A DNA stretch of 64,000 bases from Ophiodon elongatus (taxonomy: Eukaryota > Chordata > Actinopteri > Perciformes > Hexagrammidae). The notes beneath the pieces were generated by a model. The model ran no database searches. It was not told the origin of the DNA and was given only the letters and a program-made list of their open reading frames with translations. The DNA is taken from NCBI GenBank assembly GCA_016806645.1, contig JACSYO010002005.1, positions 679,501 to 743,500 of the forward strand, read 5' to 3'. Of this stretch, positions 10,581 through 22,440 are shown in pieces. Within the stretch, counting starts at the first letter, position 1. Each line of letters opens with the position of its first letter. The translations under genes and the position numbers were made by a program.

Positions 10581-12765
10581 TTTCACATTGTTGTTTGTAC
10601 TTATTAAACAAAAGAAATACAAAGTGTTATTTAGTGAGCCTTAGAGGTGCGCAGATTTTGTGATATAGCTTCTTACTTATTTCGTAGTTTATTTAGTCAT
10701 GACCATAACAGAAATATATATGATTTTAAATCAAGTATTCAGATGCTTCAAAGTTACTATATACATGTTTAACCTATATGTGATTATAATACCCGTAATG
10801 ATGTTCTAATGGTACACAATTTTGTTCGTTGGAAAATTAGGCAATCGATTTATTAGAAATTGGTACAGTTTATGTGTTGCTTTCAGCCCTTTTATTCTCA
10901 ATGTCCCAGGTCAGATTTGTGGGGTCAGGGGGTAGAGCATCTTTTATAAACGGCCAAAGTCAGACATTTTAGAGTTCCATTCAAAGTGGTTTTAATATCG
11001 TTCCCTTCAAAGCAAATACAGGAAGAGATAGTTGACGATTGCTACAAGCAACTTTTGATATTACTTACCCTCTGTAAAACTGATTGTGGTCAGTTATATC
11101 TGTCTTTTTTTGACTCTCCTTTGAAACCCTTTTTTATTTATTTTTTATAATGGCTTTTTGACTGTGTGAAGTGTGCTCATCCACCTGTATTCATCTTAAT
11201 CATGTTAAGGGTCTAAAGTGGCTGTCTCCTGCCTTTTGTTCTGTAATTAACTGGAGGGCTCCTAATCTTACTGAGATTAAAACACCCTGATCAATGTTGA
11301 GGTGCTCCTTCATCTCCTTTTGAAGTGAGCACTATTGTAACCGAGGGTGTCGACTGCTAAGTGGAAACTCAGATTGTGAAGGATCAATCGTTACACGGTA
11401 GCAATAATACAGAGAATGGAAATATTTTCAATTCCATAATAAACTTCTTTTTCTGGAAAATGTAATAATTCTAATGCTCATGCTTATTTTTGTGATTAAC
11501 CTTTTAGTCAAAGAAAAATATGTGAAAAAAAGTAATTAAATTAAAGCAAGGGTACCAGAATAGAAATCAGGTCAAACGACACATATTCAAAAATATCTTG
11601 AGAGGCTTCAAGAACAAGTGAAATATGCCACAGGTAAAGAAAGATAAAAGACAAAGCAAAAAGGAAACACAAGGTGAGACCTGGTGCACACAAACACAAA
11701 AAACGAGAATCAGATATCAAACAGGAAACAGACTGAAAATAAAACCTTTTTTAATACGTGTGCGTGCAAAGTGAGTCGATGTATTTGTCAACCATGCGAT
11801 GTATATAAATTGTGCATATTCTAAATCAAGATTCTGCATTATTTTCATGTGCTGTTATGCAGTTATCACTGATTCAATAAGTTAATAGGCTGTAGATATC
11901 CTTACTACTAATAAAGTTTTTTAAAAATAACATTCTTTTGTCGAAATGCTTTGTGATTGTGCAGTACTGACGACAATGTGAGCCTCCTCTCCCTTTGATA
12001 GCACACTTCAAAGTCAGTATATATGATCGCCGCAGTGTGTCATGTTGGGAAACAAATCATGAAGGCAATTTCCACGTCCCGACTGTTGAGGATTGACACT
12101 CTGTAATGAAGTCTGAACTAAATTTAGTTTTAATAACTCAGAGGGGAAAGCTCATGGAGAGTATTGGCGGTTGGCTTGTTTTTGTAACTTAAAAACCCAC
12201 CACTGCAGGAATATTGTTTACCTTGGTACGCCCTTGAAATAATAGTTGCAGATCAAATAGGTTTGTGTTGCAAAGGCTGTCTCCGTCTCAAACCTTTTAA
12301 ATATTGTATGTTCCCCTCCGCTGCTGCCTGGGCTACATCTCTCTCCTCATGTAAATGCTGCTTTTCTTTATTCTTTTAGCTTCTTTTTTTTTTTCTCCCT
12401 CCGCTTCCATCCTTCAGGCTGATCCACTTTGAAGTTGCTTCTTAGCACTGTGAAATTTGAGATTAAAGTCCATCTGTTCATGCCCCCTTCCCATCAATAC
12501 ATACACAGATATAAACAAAAACAGAACCAGACAAAAAGCGGTTGCTGGTTTTTAACAGGTAAAAGCAGCCGTAATAGGATTGAGCCACAGATTGTGAAGA
12601 GCCAGTTGAGCGAGTGCTTCCAGCCTCACTGGATCAATTACACCTGACACAGACCATTGCAGACAATTCATTTCTTATCTAATTTTTATTTATTCATCAG
12701 CGCAGAGAAAAAGGACTGAAGCCAGAATCTTTAAAGGGACTGTGTGGCCCTCAAGACCCATAACG
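10581..12765. other. Non-coding; possible regulatory block near 11.2-11.4 kb
   Basis: No supported gene. The interval 11160-11400 has many AATTAAC/TTAATC-type motifs and less repeat character, so it may be regulatory. The rest is AT-rich, unremarkable sequence. Confidence 0.4.
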
Positions 12766-12798
12766 GTGTGTGTGTGTGTGTGTGTTTGTGTGTTTGTG
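12766..12798. repeat. (GT)n microsatellite
   Basis: GT run with two T insertions near its right end. Confidence 0.95.
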
Positions 12799-13759
12799 CA
12801 TAACAAACAAATGTCTTTCCTTTTCTTTTCTTTTTTCTTTCAGGAGAGCGTAGCAACATGTTTCCCCGGTAAACCCAGTGGGAGGCTGCAGCAGTTTTGT
12901 TGCTTTCTCCGCTGGTCAGCCCGGTTAATAAACTGATGCGTTCAGATGATATCCAGTCCCACCTCTACTGTATTGTTGGCTTTCCATTCCAGCTGCAGCG
13001 GCGGCAGCGAGGGAGAGAGAGAGCCCTCAGCGCAAATATTCTCTGTGAACCAACAGTGCTAGCAGGGAGATTAAAACAATTGTTTATGCTTCCACTATAC
13101 ACGCGGGGAGATATAAGCAATATGAGTAGAAAGAGTGCTCGGAATGAAATAACACGGACATTATGCTATCATGTTTGAGAGCACAATATGAATAGACTCG
13201 TAGGGTAAGAGGATATTGCAGAGACACCATTACGAGGAAAGTTAAAAGCCCATCACCTATACTGTTTACTTTAACACCCATTCCCACTCATTGAACATTG
13301 ACCTTCTCAATGACATTTGCTTCCTGTTAAGCTGAGCGTGTTGGGCATTTAAATTGTCCTTTTTTTAGCTACAACACCTTACCTCTGCAAAGGAACATGG
13401 TAAATAATGGGGGGGGGAGGAATCAATGTGCTGCCTCTTATTCTCCAGTAAAAGTCACAATGCTTTAATTGTAGTGTATTAACTTTATCATGGCTTTATT
13501 CTTTATTCTTCTAACTAAGAAATTATAGACTATTTTTCCTGTGCTAATGCACAGTGTTCTTCCTGATGTGCTACAAGATCACAGCGTAATTGTAATGTGC
13601 TAAATGGCAACTTTCAATGTACCGTAGAACTCCAGCATAAATGTATGACTGCAGCTCCCACTGTTATTGGCAAAGTCATACTGAGATTTTGCTCCGTCAT
13701 TCTGAAGGTGATAGTTAATTAGAGCGAGTGGTTTAATGCCAAGCTAAGGAGTTGATTAC
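12799..13759. other. Non-coding, no gene seen
   Basis: No supported gene. A run of nine G lies near 13410. Confidence 0.45.
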
Positions 13760-13955
13760 AAGACGGATCCATTAATCGGTTGGTGGTTCCACCCCCAGCT
13801 CCTCCTGTCCACGTCTTGAGGTGTCCTTGAGCAAGATACTGGAGCACAGATTTCCCCCAAATTGCCAGGCCAAAAGTTTGTGTGGCAAGAATATGTGAAT
13901 GTGTGGCATATCGATATAGAAAAGAGGCATGTTGTAAAGTGCAAAGATACCCTAA
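13760..13955 (+). mobile_element. Degraded tRNA-derived SINE
   Basis: The interval carries the later part of the SINE seen at 30972: TTGGTGGTTCC (decayed B box), then GTCCACGTC, TGTCCTTGAGCAAGATACT and CCCCCAAATTG. It continues with a tail that resembles the usual GTGAATGTG...TGTAAAG...GCAAAG ending of fish SINEs. The tRNA head with the A box is missing or unrecognisable. It is an old, 5'-truncated copy. Confidence 0.65.
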
Positions 13956-14990
13956 GCTATCAAACTAAGGTTGAGCACATTTAGCTAGTGCGTTAAAATG
14001 CACAACTAATGTATATCAAGGATACATAAACAGGATTTATTATGTAAGCCATTTCAAATCATTTTTTTCTATAAGGTAAGTTTGACAATTTACCTAATAT
14101 AATAGAGAAAATTAGGAATAGGAAAGTTGTGACGATTAATAATAAAGTAAAAATGAATATGGTGCAGTCAGGATTTTGATAAAACCCCTTAATTAAGGTT
14201 CTTCTAAACAATAGCTTATGAAAAAATGTAAAAGCGTCAATCATTTTTTTCTCAGCCAATATTAAAACCGCTGATTGCAACTCACAAAAGCATGCTAAAG
14301 GCTACCTTAGCAGAGAGCGGCACCAGTAGAACTAACGGCTTTCATCTTTGTCTGTGGTCAGTCATCTCTGATGGTTTGATTTCGTCTCAGGTTTTGGGGG
14401 CAATCACCTGGGCAGCCGGGTGAACACGACTCAGCTTTCGCGTTACATCAGTGTTGGATGAGATGATGAAACTGTCAGCGCTCCGTTGTCTCCGTGCCCT
14501 CAGAATAAAGATACAGATATGGACCTCTTGACCTCTGGGATTGCCCATCTGTGCGCCTTTTTTTTCTCACACAGTGCCGTGGAGGATTTTGTGTACTTTT
14601 CATCCTGTGTTTCAGACTGTGTTCTCCTCTCTGCTCACTTTCTTTCTTCCATCCATTTTTATTTTTTATTGTCATTCTCGCATCTTTTCTTTTTGTTGCT
14701 TAAGGTCAGCGTGATAATGTTGCCTAGTGTCGTAGCAGCAGAAATGTAATCCTGAGTATTTCACCACAGGTGAGCTTAGGCAAATTGCTGCTAACGCCAC
14801 TGTGGGCACGAGGACCTTTGCACCTTCCCATGCACATTAAGCTAAGTTGAATGCAAGTAAACAAGGAAGAAAAAAGAAGAAGAAGAAAAAGAGCTTACCT
14901 TGCATGTCAGCTGGATTCCTAGATCACGGGAGAATCACATATCACACAAAAATCCGTCTTGTCAGGCTTCAAGTAATGTGTTTGTGTTGG
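13956..14990. other. Non-coding, no gene seen
   Basis: AT-rich sequence with no supported gene. A short purine run (GAA/AAG-rich) lies near 14865-14890. Confidence 0.45.
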
Positions 14991-14999
14991 CAAGCCAGA

Positions 15000-15072
15000 G
15001 CACGGACCAATCAGGTGTGGTTTAGGTGTGAGCGAGACAACGCAGAGAGGCGGCCGTTCATTCTAGACAACA
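15000..15072 (+). promoter_or_regulatory. TATA-less promoter-like leader of the helicase fragment
   Basis: A CCAAT box (15007-15011) and CpG-rich sequence with GCGGCCG precede an ATG set in ACAACAATGGCGGC. That context is both a good Kozak start and a YY1-type motif, a pattern common at TATA-less promoters. Its survival suggests the fragment came from a DNA-level copy of a gene start. Confidence 0.35.
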
Positions 15073-15229
15073 ATGGCGGCTCCTGAAGAGATTAGCGTAG
15101 ATGCTGCAAAAGCGTCAGTTATATCCAAACTGAATATTTTTTCAGCAAAGAGTAAAGAACAATACTCAAGGCTTTTGTAAAGATGTTTTCGTTCTCCTCC
15201 CAACTGGCTTTGGCGAGAATTTTACTTAA
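15073..15229 (+). pseudogene. RecQ-type DNA helicase, N-terminal fragment, broken
   Basis: From the ATG at 15073, 35 codons read Met-Ala-Ala-Pro-Glu-Glu-Ile-Ser-Val-Asp and end at a TAA (15178-15180). In the +1 frame the sequence continues QGFCKDVFVLLPTGFGENF and stops at 15227. This is the position of RecQ motif I, normally LPTGxGKS. A frameshift lies near 15165 and the Walker lysine codon is GAG (15215-15217), so the copy cannot encode an ATPase. RecQ helicases unwind DNA 3'-5' using motif I to bind ATP. Here only the extreme N-terminus survives; nothing after motif I is recognisable. From memory, multicopy RecQ-like genes starting Met-Ala-Ala-Pro are frequent in fish genomes; that is not checked. 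Confidence 0.6.
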
Positions 15230-15439
15230 TCTCGGCTGTGCGGGGACCCGGTTGCATGTTTATTATTCTTAAACAAGTTCAGTTATGGTTTTTTTTCTCC
15301 ATTTTAAGCTTGTTTACACTTTTACAAAATGGATGGGTTGACAAAATACCGCACTATACCAGAGGAGACAGCATTTTGCTTCTTGTTTCCGACCGCATGT
15401 CAATCTTTTTTCTCTCTTCATTGTTGTAACGATGACAAC

Positions 15440-15545
15440 CCAGCTCCACTATCCTTAACGAAGTACTTCTTTTAATCCAAACCATTATCTTTTCTTAAAC
15501 CTGTCCAAGGTGTTTTTGTGCCTGAACCTAATCAAATCTTATTGT
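15440..15545 (+). repeat. Dispersed fish repeat fragment (CCAAACCATNATCTTTT type)
   Basis: ATCCAAACCATTATCTTTTC is followed by TTAAACCTGTCCAAGGTG and TGCCTGAACCTAATCAAA. The same blocks occur at 41990-42030 and 61200-61250. This arrangement is a common segment of several fish repeats. The limits of this copy are uncertain. Confidence 0.5.
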
Positions 15546-17540
15546 ATTTTATTCGAATGATTTGGAAAACCGCTGCATTGAAGCATCAGGAACGATACTT
15601 CTAAATTCTATATGATTCAATATGTGTTCCCCCACTGGCTTCCCACCCACATACAAAGACAATTGCTTTACAGGGTAGCAGCAGCTTCAGCCCCTCCATC
15701 TCTACGAAGGATGCGTTCAGGGACAGTACTGATTGTAGGTCACCTTTAGGAGACAAATATATTCAAATGCTCTACCTCACATGGGATGCATTTAATGAAG
15801 CGCATACAGTTTAGTTCATTTTTTAATTATGTATAAACCATCAAAACTGCAACAAATGATGTCTTTATTATCTGTCAATTAAAAGAAAAGCGTTTGGACT
15901 TAAAATGATCACACTACCTTTGCTTTATGTTTCCTTTACCTTCACAGTCATAAAACCCCCTGCAGACGGAGAAATCTCGTGTGGCTGCTCATCCTGAGAG
16001 ATCATTGCATGTTATGGTGGGTCATATTTAGGGCAAATGCAATGAGGTAATTTGGTTTTACATTTAATGAAATGGCTCCATTTAATGTGAGAGCTGTCTA
16101 AATGGTCAGGGTGGCTGCCGTCTGTGGGAGTGGTGAGGGGACATAAATCAGCTATAAGGAAGTTTCCCTCCTCGCTTCTAGAAACAAGAGGCACTTTTTG
16201 ATGTTAATTCGTCACATAGCTGTGTGCACACACATCCCCAGGGAAAATGATAGCGGGCCTCCCCCCCAATCACAGCCCTGCACTGTTCTATAGCCGGCCC
16301 CATTTAATAAATCACTTGGGGAAAAATATCACATCTCTAGGGTACCTCCGACAAGAAATCCTCCCCTGGAGTTCCATCAGGGTCACGTTTGTACAAAAGC
16401 TAGTGAAATTAGCATTTCTTTGTGTTTATCCAAGTAATGCTTTACAGGAAACAAAACTGGGCTCCTTCAAATGTCTTCTTCTAACGATACCCAAGGGTAC
16501 GCTGTGCTTTTACAGTCTTTTGTAAAGGACGGCTCTATCCTAATTTCACTTTTCTCTGTTTTGTTTTCTTCTCCCAGCCACTGCGGCAGCCTCCACATGC
16601 TCCTGGAGTAAAAAACTTCTTTAACTTTTCCAAAATGTCTTAGGCTTATTCACTCCTATTCACTTCCTAACAGCACACAAAGCAACTGGAGACTTCAAAT
16701 GCAATCAGTAGTAATCCATCACTGTGAATGAGAAGCACAACAACGACATTTTGAAAACTGGCTTCACAACATGAGTATGAGGCTTTCCAGTTTTATACTC
16801 TCAAAGAAGCTCATGTTGTGATTCAAGAACACCACAGGAGATGGGACGAAGGAGATCATCTTACTTTTCCTTCCTGCTTCTCTCTGAGTTATTTTGGATT
16901 TTTCTTCCAAAATAACCCTTTCATACAATACCTAACATTTTCTGTGGTTATGTTATTATACCCGCCTTCTGTCAATCATCCTCCACTCAAATCGATAGGC
17001 AAAAAGCCTCTTTTCGGAATTGCACCTTGTTACGTAAATGTGATGGCTATTTGCATGTTGGTCTCATGTGTGAATAAGCTGGTTCTACATAAAGGTCATG
17101 AGAGTAATATCTGTAGCAGTCTCAACAGGTCAGAACTGATTGCTATCAGATAAAAGTTAAACACACAGAGACAACTGAAGAGACCCCGTGATAAATGTAT
17201 CATATATCATCTTTAAAGCGGCAATCCTTAAGATTTCATTCCTACTTGATTTAGCATTTTGTTTTGAGTGCAAACAATTACATTTAGCTCAGAGTTTAGC
17301 AGTCTGAAGTGCATTGACATGATACATGTTACGAGGAACAACCTTTTTTTCTAGGAATTTCACCAGACACCCAGTTTATAATACTGCGAATATATAAATA
17401 TTGCAATACTTTCATCAGTGGGCCATAGGCTCAATTGTCATTGCGTTACCTTCTTCGGCCATAGATACTCATAACACTTTTATTTCATTGAAAATCTTCA
17501 AGATTGCCACTTTAAAGCTACTACAAGGAACTTTCACTTT
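15546..17540. other. Non-coding, no gene seen
   Basis: No supported gene, RNA gene or named repeat. Several 90-110-codon open frames exist on the plus strand, but all have AT-rich, random-looking codon use and no splice support. Confidence 0.45.
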
Positions 17541-17692
17541 GTGTTTATTTTGGCGGTCCCTGTGGACGAAAGTGGTAGTGCTTCAGAGCACCAGATTCCC
17601 TTCAGAAAAACTCTCATTTTACTACAGCAGAGTCTGACAGTCTGCCCCTCTCAGTCCTGGTTCTGGTTCTCCTGTGCCTACCTTCCCTCCAG

Positions 17693-17834
17693 CGGGCCCA
17701 GCGATACATCCCGGGCCTCCAGCAGCGTGGTGTCGGTGTTGGGATCGGCACAGCAGCGAGGCAAACTCTGCTCCTGGCCTGAGGAGAGCTCAGTGCCCGA
17801 CATCAGCGTCTCCTCCTCCCTCCAGAGCTTCTGA
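17693..17834 (+). CDS. Putative coding exon of an unknown protein (strand not certain)
   Basis: A GC-rich block in AT-rich surroundings. On the plus strand a long pyrimidine tract ends in CTCCAG at 17692. The next 46 codons have mostly G or C in third position and end SSVPDISVSSSLQSF before TGA (17832-17834). An AATAAA (17949-17954) with GT-rich sequence after it follows, so it could be a terminal exon. Just past the stop, another plus frame reads LKAQLESELKDVL with equally gene-like codons, so a frameshift (decay or assembly error) is possible. On the minus strand, 17834-17682 is a 153-bp open segment between AG and GTAGG, reading QKLWREEETLMSGTEL and onward, which is a rival reading. I recognise neither protein. 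Confidence 0.3.
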
Positions 17835-17948
17835 CTGCAGGCTGAAGGCCCAGCTGGAGTCCGAGCTGAAAGACGTTCTTGTAAAATCACATGATTTAAT
17901 ATGATTTTGCTTGGAATCCAACCGATGACAAGCATTAAGAATAACTAC

Positions 17949-17954
17949 AATAAA
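17949..17954 (+). terminator. Possible polyadenylation signal of the putative exon
   Basis: AATAAA lies 115 bp after the putative stop. GGTCGTGTTT, a GU-rich stretch, follows about 25 bp later. It has meaning only if the plus-strand exon is real. Confidence 0.2.
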
Positions 17955-17960
17955 AAATAG

Positions 17961-18576
17961 GCAATCTTCTCACTGATGGTCGTGTTTACTTATGAAGGTC
18001 ATTAAGAGGCATCGGTATTAAATTGTTTCATAACTGTTTCATAACCAGTTAAAAGTTCCTCTCAGTAACTTTAATGCACAATAAATAAAATTATTTTAAT
18101 GAAGTATGAGACGCTGCGAACAACGTAAGTTGTTGAGAAGATTCTTCTCATGTCTGATCTGTCTGTGAACCAAAAAGCAAATAAGGAAGTGATCATAATA
18201 GAGAGGTGACGGGAAATGAGGGTGAGAGGTGTTAAACAAGGTCCCTGGCCCTCCAATCAGTGATGTTGCTGTCTCAACCCATGAGGTGCGGGGGTGGCCC
18301 CTTATTAACTTTCGTACTGAAGCCTGTGACCACCCCTCCTGTGTGGTTGCTCTGCCCGGCCTGCTGGTGTTTTCTCATCCCCTTGCAGGTGGTGAGCTGG
18401 CAGAGCGGGTCGTTAGTGAGCTAGCTCACCCAGGCTGATGAGCTCTCAAGCCTTTAAAGCCTGTTCAGTCTGCCTCACTGCCTCTCAGCTCCCACGTGGT
18501 CTTCACTAGGTTGCTTTGTTTGGCTTTTCTTTGAGCTCTCAACACCTTCATACATTATTTCTCACTCATCCTGGCA

Positions 18577-18578
<2 letters not shown>
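17961..18578. other. Non-coding, nothing recognised
   Basis: No supported gene. It is moderately GC-rich from 18240 to 18510, without a convincing frame. Confidence 0.4.

Positions 18579-18609
<31 letters not shown>
18579..18609. repeat. (CA)n microsatellite
   Basis: About 15 CA units. Confidence 0.96.
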
Positions 18610-18611
<2 letters not shown>

Positions 18612-18740
18612 CTGATGTACTACATATCATTATTTAGTTCGGTAAATAACAGTGAAATTGTCTCATGTTTGACCTCCACCCATATATTTGTCTGGACTAG
18701 GAGCCAGTTCATGACAAGTCCTTTCCGTATAGTACTAAAG

Positions 18741-18945
18741 GCTAGCAGCTAGTTGGCTTAGCTTAGCTTAGCATCAAGACTGGAAACAGGGGGAAACAGC
18801 TAGCATGGCTCTGTCAAAAGGTAACAAAATACTTACAAGCCTTTCTGAAGATCGTTAATTAACATGTTACATCTCGTTTGTTTAATCCAAACAACACATG
18901 TATAAAAATTAAACTGTGGTTTGGTGGGGGGTTTTGGCCCAGTGA
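18741..18945 (+). repeat. Dispersed fish repeat A, copy 2
   Basis: TTAGCTTAGCTTAGCATCAA, then GACTGGAAACAGGGGGAAAC, AGCTAGCATGGCTCTGTC and a tail with CTCGTTTGTTTAATCC and GGTGGGGGGTTTTGG. It matches the copy at 10318 block for block and keeps the better-preserved core. An extra TTAGC unit has expanded at its start. Confidence 0.8.
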
Positions 18946-19999
18946 ATTACAAGATGTTAGCTAAGCTAACTCTCTGTAGCCTTATATTTAACAGGCCAAC
19001 ATTAGATATCAATCAATCTTTTTAACAAACTCTTGCAAAGAAGGCACATAATTTGTATACTTCCCAAATGTTCCCAAACTACTCCTTTTGATGTGTTGTC
19101 ATTGTGTGTGTACTCGTTCTCTACATAATGAGTGATGAGTAAATGCATCAGGGGGTTCACTTGTGAGAAGACGGGGCAAGGCTTCCCCATAGCTTTTTGA
19201 TGACGGTTTAAACAGCACATTACGTTTTAAAATCCATGACCTTTGACAATTGTATGTGTTGGAACACAAGACCAAGCTGGAGGTATCGGGGGTGGAACCA
19301 GGCTCTGATGCTTTGTGGAATGCTTTTTGGCACATAAGCCTTCAAAGCTGTGATATGGGCAAAGTTAAACGGATTAAGACATGGATTTTATAGAAATACT
19401 AAGCTTAAAATCAAGATTATTTTCATTCCTATTACTATTTAGACTGAAGATGGATAAAAGCAATGTGTCTTATGTTTTAAACATCTATGGTGAAGAACAT
19501 ATCTCACAATAAGATGAAAGCCTGGAAATATATTAAATAGGGAGACTATTTTCTCTGTGTTAAATCAGTGAACACATGACCTTCACCACTAAAACAGAGA
19601 TCCCCTGTTAGCATGTTCCTTTCATCAATCTTTCCCTCCATGATTTGCCCAACTGTGAAGGATCTTTTGTGTCTTATGGCCCACTTCAAAATACAGAACT
19701 TGGATTTTTCTGAAAATGCAATTATTTTAATGCCAGAGAAACAATTGGCTTCTCTCAAATGTAATTAAATATGACAAAAAGAGCAAAATTGCAAATGAAC
19801 AAAGCACCGGAATGATTGGCAAGGGTTGAACCCGCCGAGAACCCCTCTAGAGAGGTTTGCATCCAGACTGAATAGCTTCAGCTGGTCTGGTGGAATATGA
19901 TATGGCCACACTATGACCACACTCTCAATCCCCAATAAAAGCTTTGTCTTCTTCACGTGCTCATAATGTATGTTAGAAGGTTTTAGAGCTGATCACATT
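18946..19999. other. Non-coding, nothing recognised
   Basis: No supported gene or named repeat. Confidence 0.45.
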
Positions 20000-20790
20000 C
20001 AACCCCGACTCCTGTCAAACCCGGAAAATTAGGTACAAATTAAAGGCACATTAAGTCATCAATTCTGAGGTCTGTCAGCAGGAGGAATTCCACCAACCTA
20101 ACCAGGTGTTTGGCAGAGACCTCTCCACCCCTTTTACAAGTCCCATTTTACACAATGTAGAGCAGCATGCTGGTTAATTAGAGCAGGGATGCAACAGAAA
20201 CGTCTGGTGTGGAGGAAAACATGATAAATGCTGCAATAACAGTGCCGCTTTGTCAGTGTGTCATCCTCACTTATTAACCTTCGGAGCTGAAATGTTTTTT
20301 TTGATGCCGCTTGGCTGCTTTCATCGCCGGCCTGCCTCGCCGAGTGGTTGAAAATGCCAGTAGGTGGGGGCGCCGTGTGTGAGAAAACCTCCGCTCCAGG
20401 CCAAACAATTACGGAGTCATTTTGTATTGATCAGAAACCTCTGGTGGGACACATGACGACGGGGCAGGCCTGCCTCGCGTGCCGCTTCCTTGAATCAAAA
20501 ACGCATTTAGCTTTGAACGAACTGTTTTCTCATAAATGCACAGCTTAGACTTCGTTTAAAGGATTTGATGTGCATTAAACAAGCACTTTAAAGCGGCTGA
20601 TGGAGAGGCAGCATTAGGGGGACTATATTTGGTCGTTGAGCGGCGGGGCTACAAGCTGTCCCTACCAGGCGACTTTCACATTGGCTAATTGACAGCACAG
20701 ATTCTCACTCCCTCGCACTGCCAGGCTGCTGGCCACAATTCAACATGGGAGATGCTCATTAACATAAGTTGAGATGGTGCTGTCAGCCAA
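20000..20790. promoter_or_regulatory. Candidate regulatory (conserved non-coding) block
   Basis: The sequence changes texture. CpG-bearing patches alternate with homeodomain-type cores (GGTTAATTAGAGC at about 20173, TTATTAACC, ACAATTACGG, GCTAATTGACAG) and no repeats or microsatellites are present. A 66-codon open frame (20348-20548) contains CLACRFLESKTH with a later His-Lys-Cys, but no splice sites or codon bias support it. This looks like a developmental enhancer region, but conservation cannot be tested here. Confidence 0.25.
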
Positions 20791-21159
20791 GTGTTGTGCG
20801 TTTTTATCTTATATAATTTGAACATGTCGATGTACATTTCAGTCCGCAGCATAAATAGATTTTAGATTCTAAAGTTTGAGAGTTCCACCCAGACAGCTTT
20901 GGCAGTAGGTCAGTTGGGGTCTGTCAGCCGTGCTAATCTTGTTAGCCACTGGATGTAGCTATAGCTCATGCAGCGGGTGAAGTCGTCTGGAGAATGCTGG
21001 AAAAGCCCTCCAGGTCAAGTCGTTTTTTTTTTTTTTGCAAGTTAAAGCAACATTGGACAAAGAGTGGTATGCTTGTGGAAACGTATACAAGCTAAACCAT
21101 TTGCAATTCGTCTATGATGGGCTGGAGCACCACTGTCAGTCAGGCCATTGTGCCCACCC

Positions 21160-21472
21160 AAGCAGGTCTCATCCAGCATTCATAGCAATACCTACGAAAA
21201 ATAAAGATATCCCACGAAATCTTTTCACATGTCATCCACGTAATCTTGATCAAGGACGTATAAAGACCGCTAAATCACACACCGGGCGGGTAGGAGGGGA
21301 CGATCTATTCCTAAAGCCAACTGAGTTTCCTGTAAAGACGGAAGTATATTTTGAAAAGACTGAATACACGTGACAAGCATACAAAGTGTTGCTGGCTTTC
21401 GTAAGAAAACGGACAAAAAAAAGAGGAGTAACTTTTCGTAGGAGAACGTACAAACGGTTACACGAGGATACG
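21160..21472 (+). repeat. Dispersed fish repeat B, copy 1
   Basis: It shares ordered blocks with 41763-42168: AAGCAGG, CCAGCATT, TAGCAA, ACCTAC, then AACTGAGTTTCCTG, GGAAGT, GTTGCTGGCTTT and GAGGAGTAACTTTT, and the end ACGAG/ACGTT. Same orientation, about 20 kb apart, with many substitutions and a shorter middle in this copy. No coding capacity. The 112-119-codon frames across it are accidental. Confidence 0.75.
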
Positions 21473-21979
21473 TTTGGCCTGCCCAGGAAAACACAAGCTG
21501 AAGTCACGCAGGGATTATCCACTGTCCGCTCTCCACTTGACTGGAAAGTATAGTGAGCTTCACTTAGTATATAAACACTGTAAGCTGCAGCTTGTCTATA
21601 TGGACACATTTTATAATTATTGTTGCCAATTTGAACGTTTGCATTTTTTATTGATTAATAATTGAATTAGTGAAATATCTCTTTTTGCATTTATTGTTTT
21701 GCTGGTGAATGTCTGCCAACATTTGAGTGCCCTAATTCTCACATGTAGGAATTGATATATATATATTTTTTTAAATGAGAAGCAAAAATGTTATAATTCT
21801 TAGGAGACTAATTTAGCCTTCTTTATCCATAAAATTATTGTTTGTTTTGAGGCTTGATACAATAAAACTCACCTCAATTCATTCCCTACCTGTTTTTGGC
21901 AACATCATCTCACTGGAACAGCCATGGTCACTGAAATGAAGAGCAAGACAAAGAGAACAAATGTGACCCTCCTGTTTCC
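21473..21979. other. Non-coding, nothing recognised
   Basis: AT-rich, no supported gene. Confidence 0.45.
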
Positions 21980-22440
21980 TTACCACCAACCACGCCACGA
22001 GCCCATGTCGGTTGCCATAGCACCGTGAAATGAAGAAAGTTTGACAGGGGAGCCGTACATTTTCAAACCACTTATTGGCATTGCCTCAAAGGTAGCACCT
22101 CCCGCTGCCCTCCCCTTCAGCAGCTGTACAGCCGCATCAGTGTCAGGCCCCGGCTCCCAGGGGCAGGGCTTGCCGCAGTGGGCCGGCTGGGACTCAGGAG
22201 TCTAATTGGGGCCCGAGGACGCCTCCCTCTGCTGCTACAGCTGTGCTGCTGCTGGCTGACGGTAGGATCAAAACCCTGTGACTAGCCAGGGGTCAGAGGT
22301 CGCCTAGTGGCTGCTCAGCACACAGGGCCAGGAGGACTCTGCTGTGATGGAAGGCGCATCAGGCAGTGCTGTCCTGGAGTCTGCATGAACTCTGACTGAA
22401 GCCCTCTGCTGCTCACTCAAAGAGCAGCTGATAAATGGTG
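21980..22440. promoter_or_regulatory. GC-rich candidate regulatory block
   Basis: A GC-rich island in AT-rich DNA. CTCCCGCTGCCCTCCCCTTCAG at about 22099-22124 resembles an acceptor. The following 48 codons stay open to a GTAGG at about 22260, but the encoded Leu/Arg/Gly-rich peptide is not recognised. I read it as more likely regulatory than coding. Confidence 0.2.

Noticed and set aside
20348..20548. Possible zinc-finger-like frame (CLAC...HKC)
   Set aside because: The Cys/His spacing does not match a known finger class and the frame lacks codon bias. The block looks regulatory instead.
22120..22262. 48-codon open stretch between acceptor-like and donor-like sites
   Set aside because: Leu/Arg/Gly-rich peptide without homology I can recall. 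GC-rich DNA easily yields such frames.
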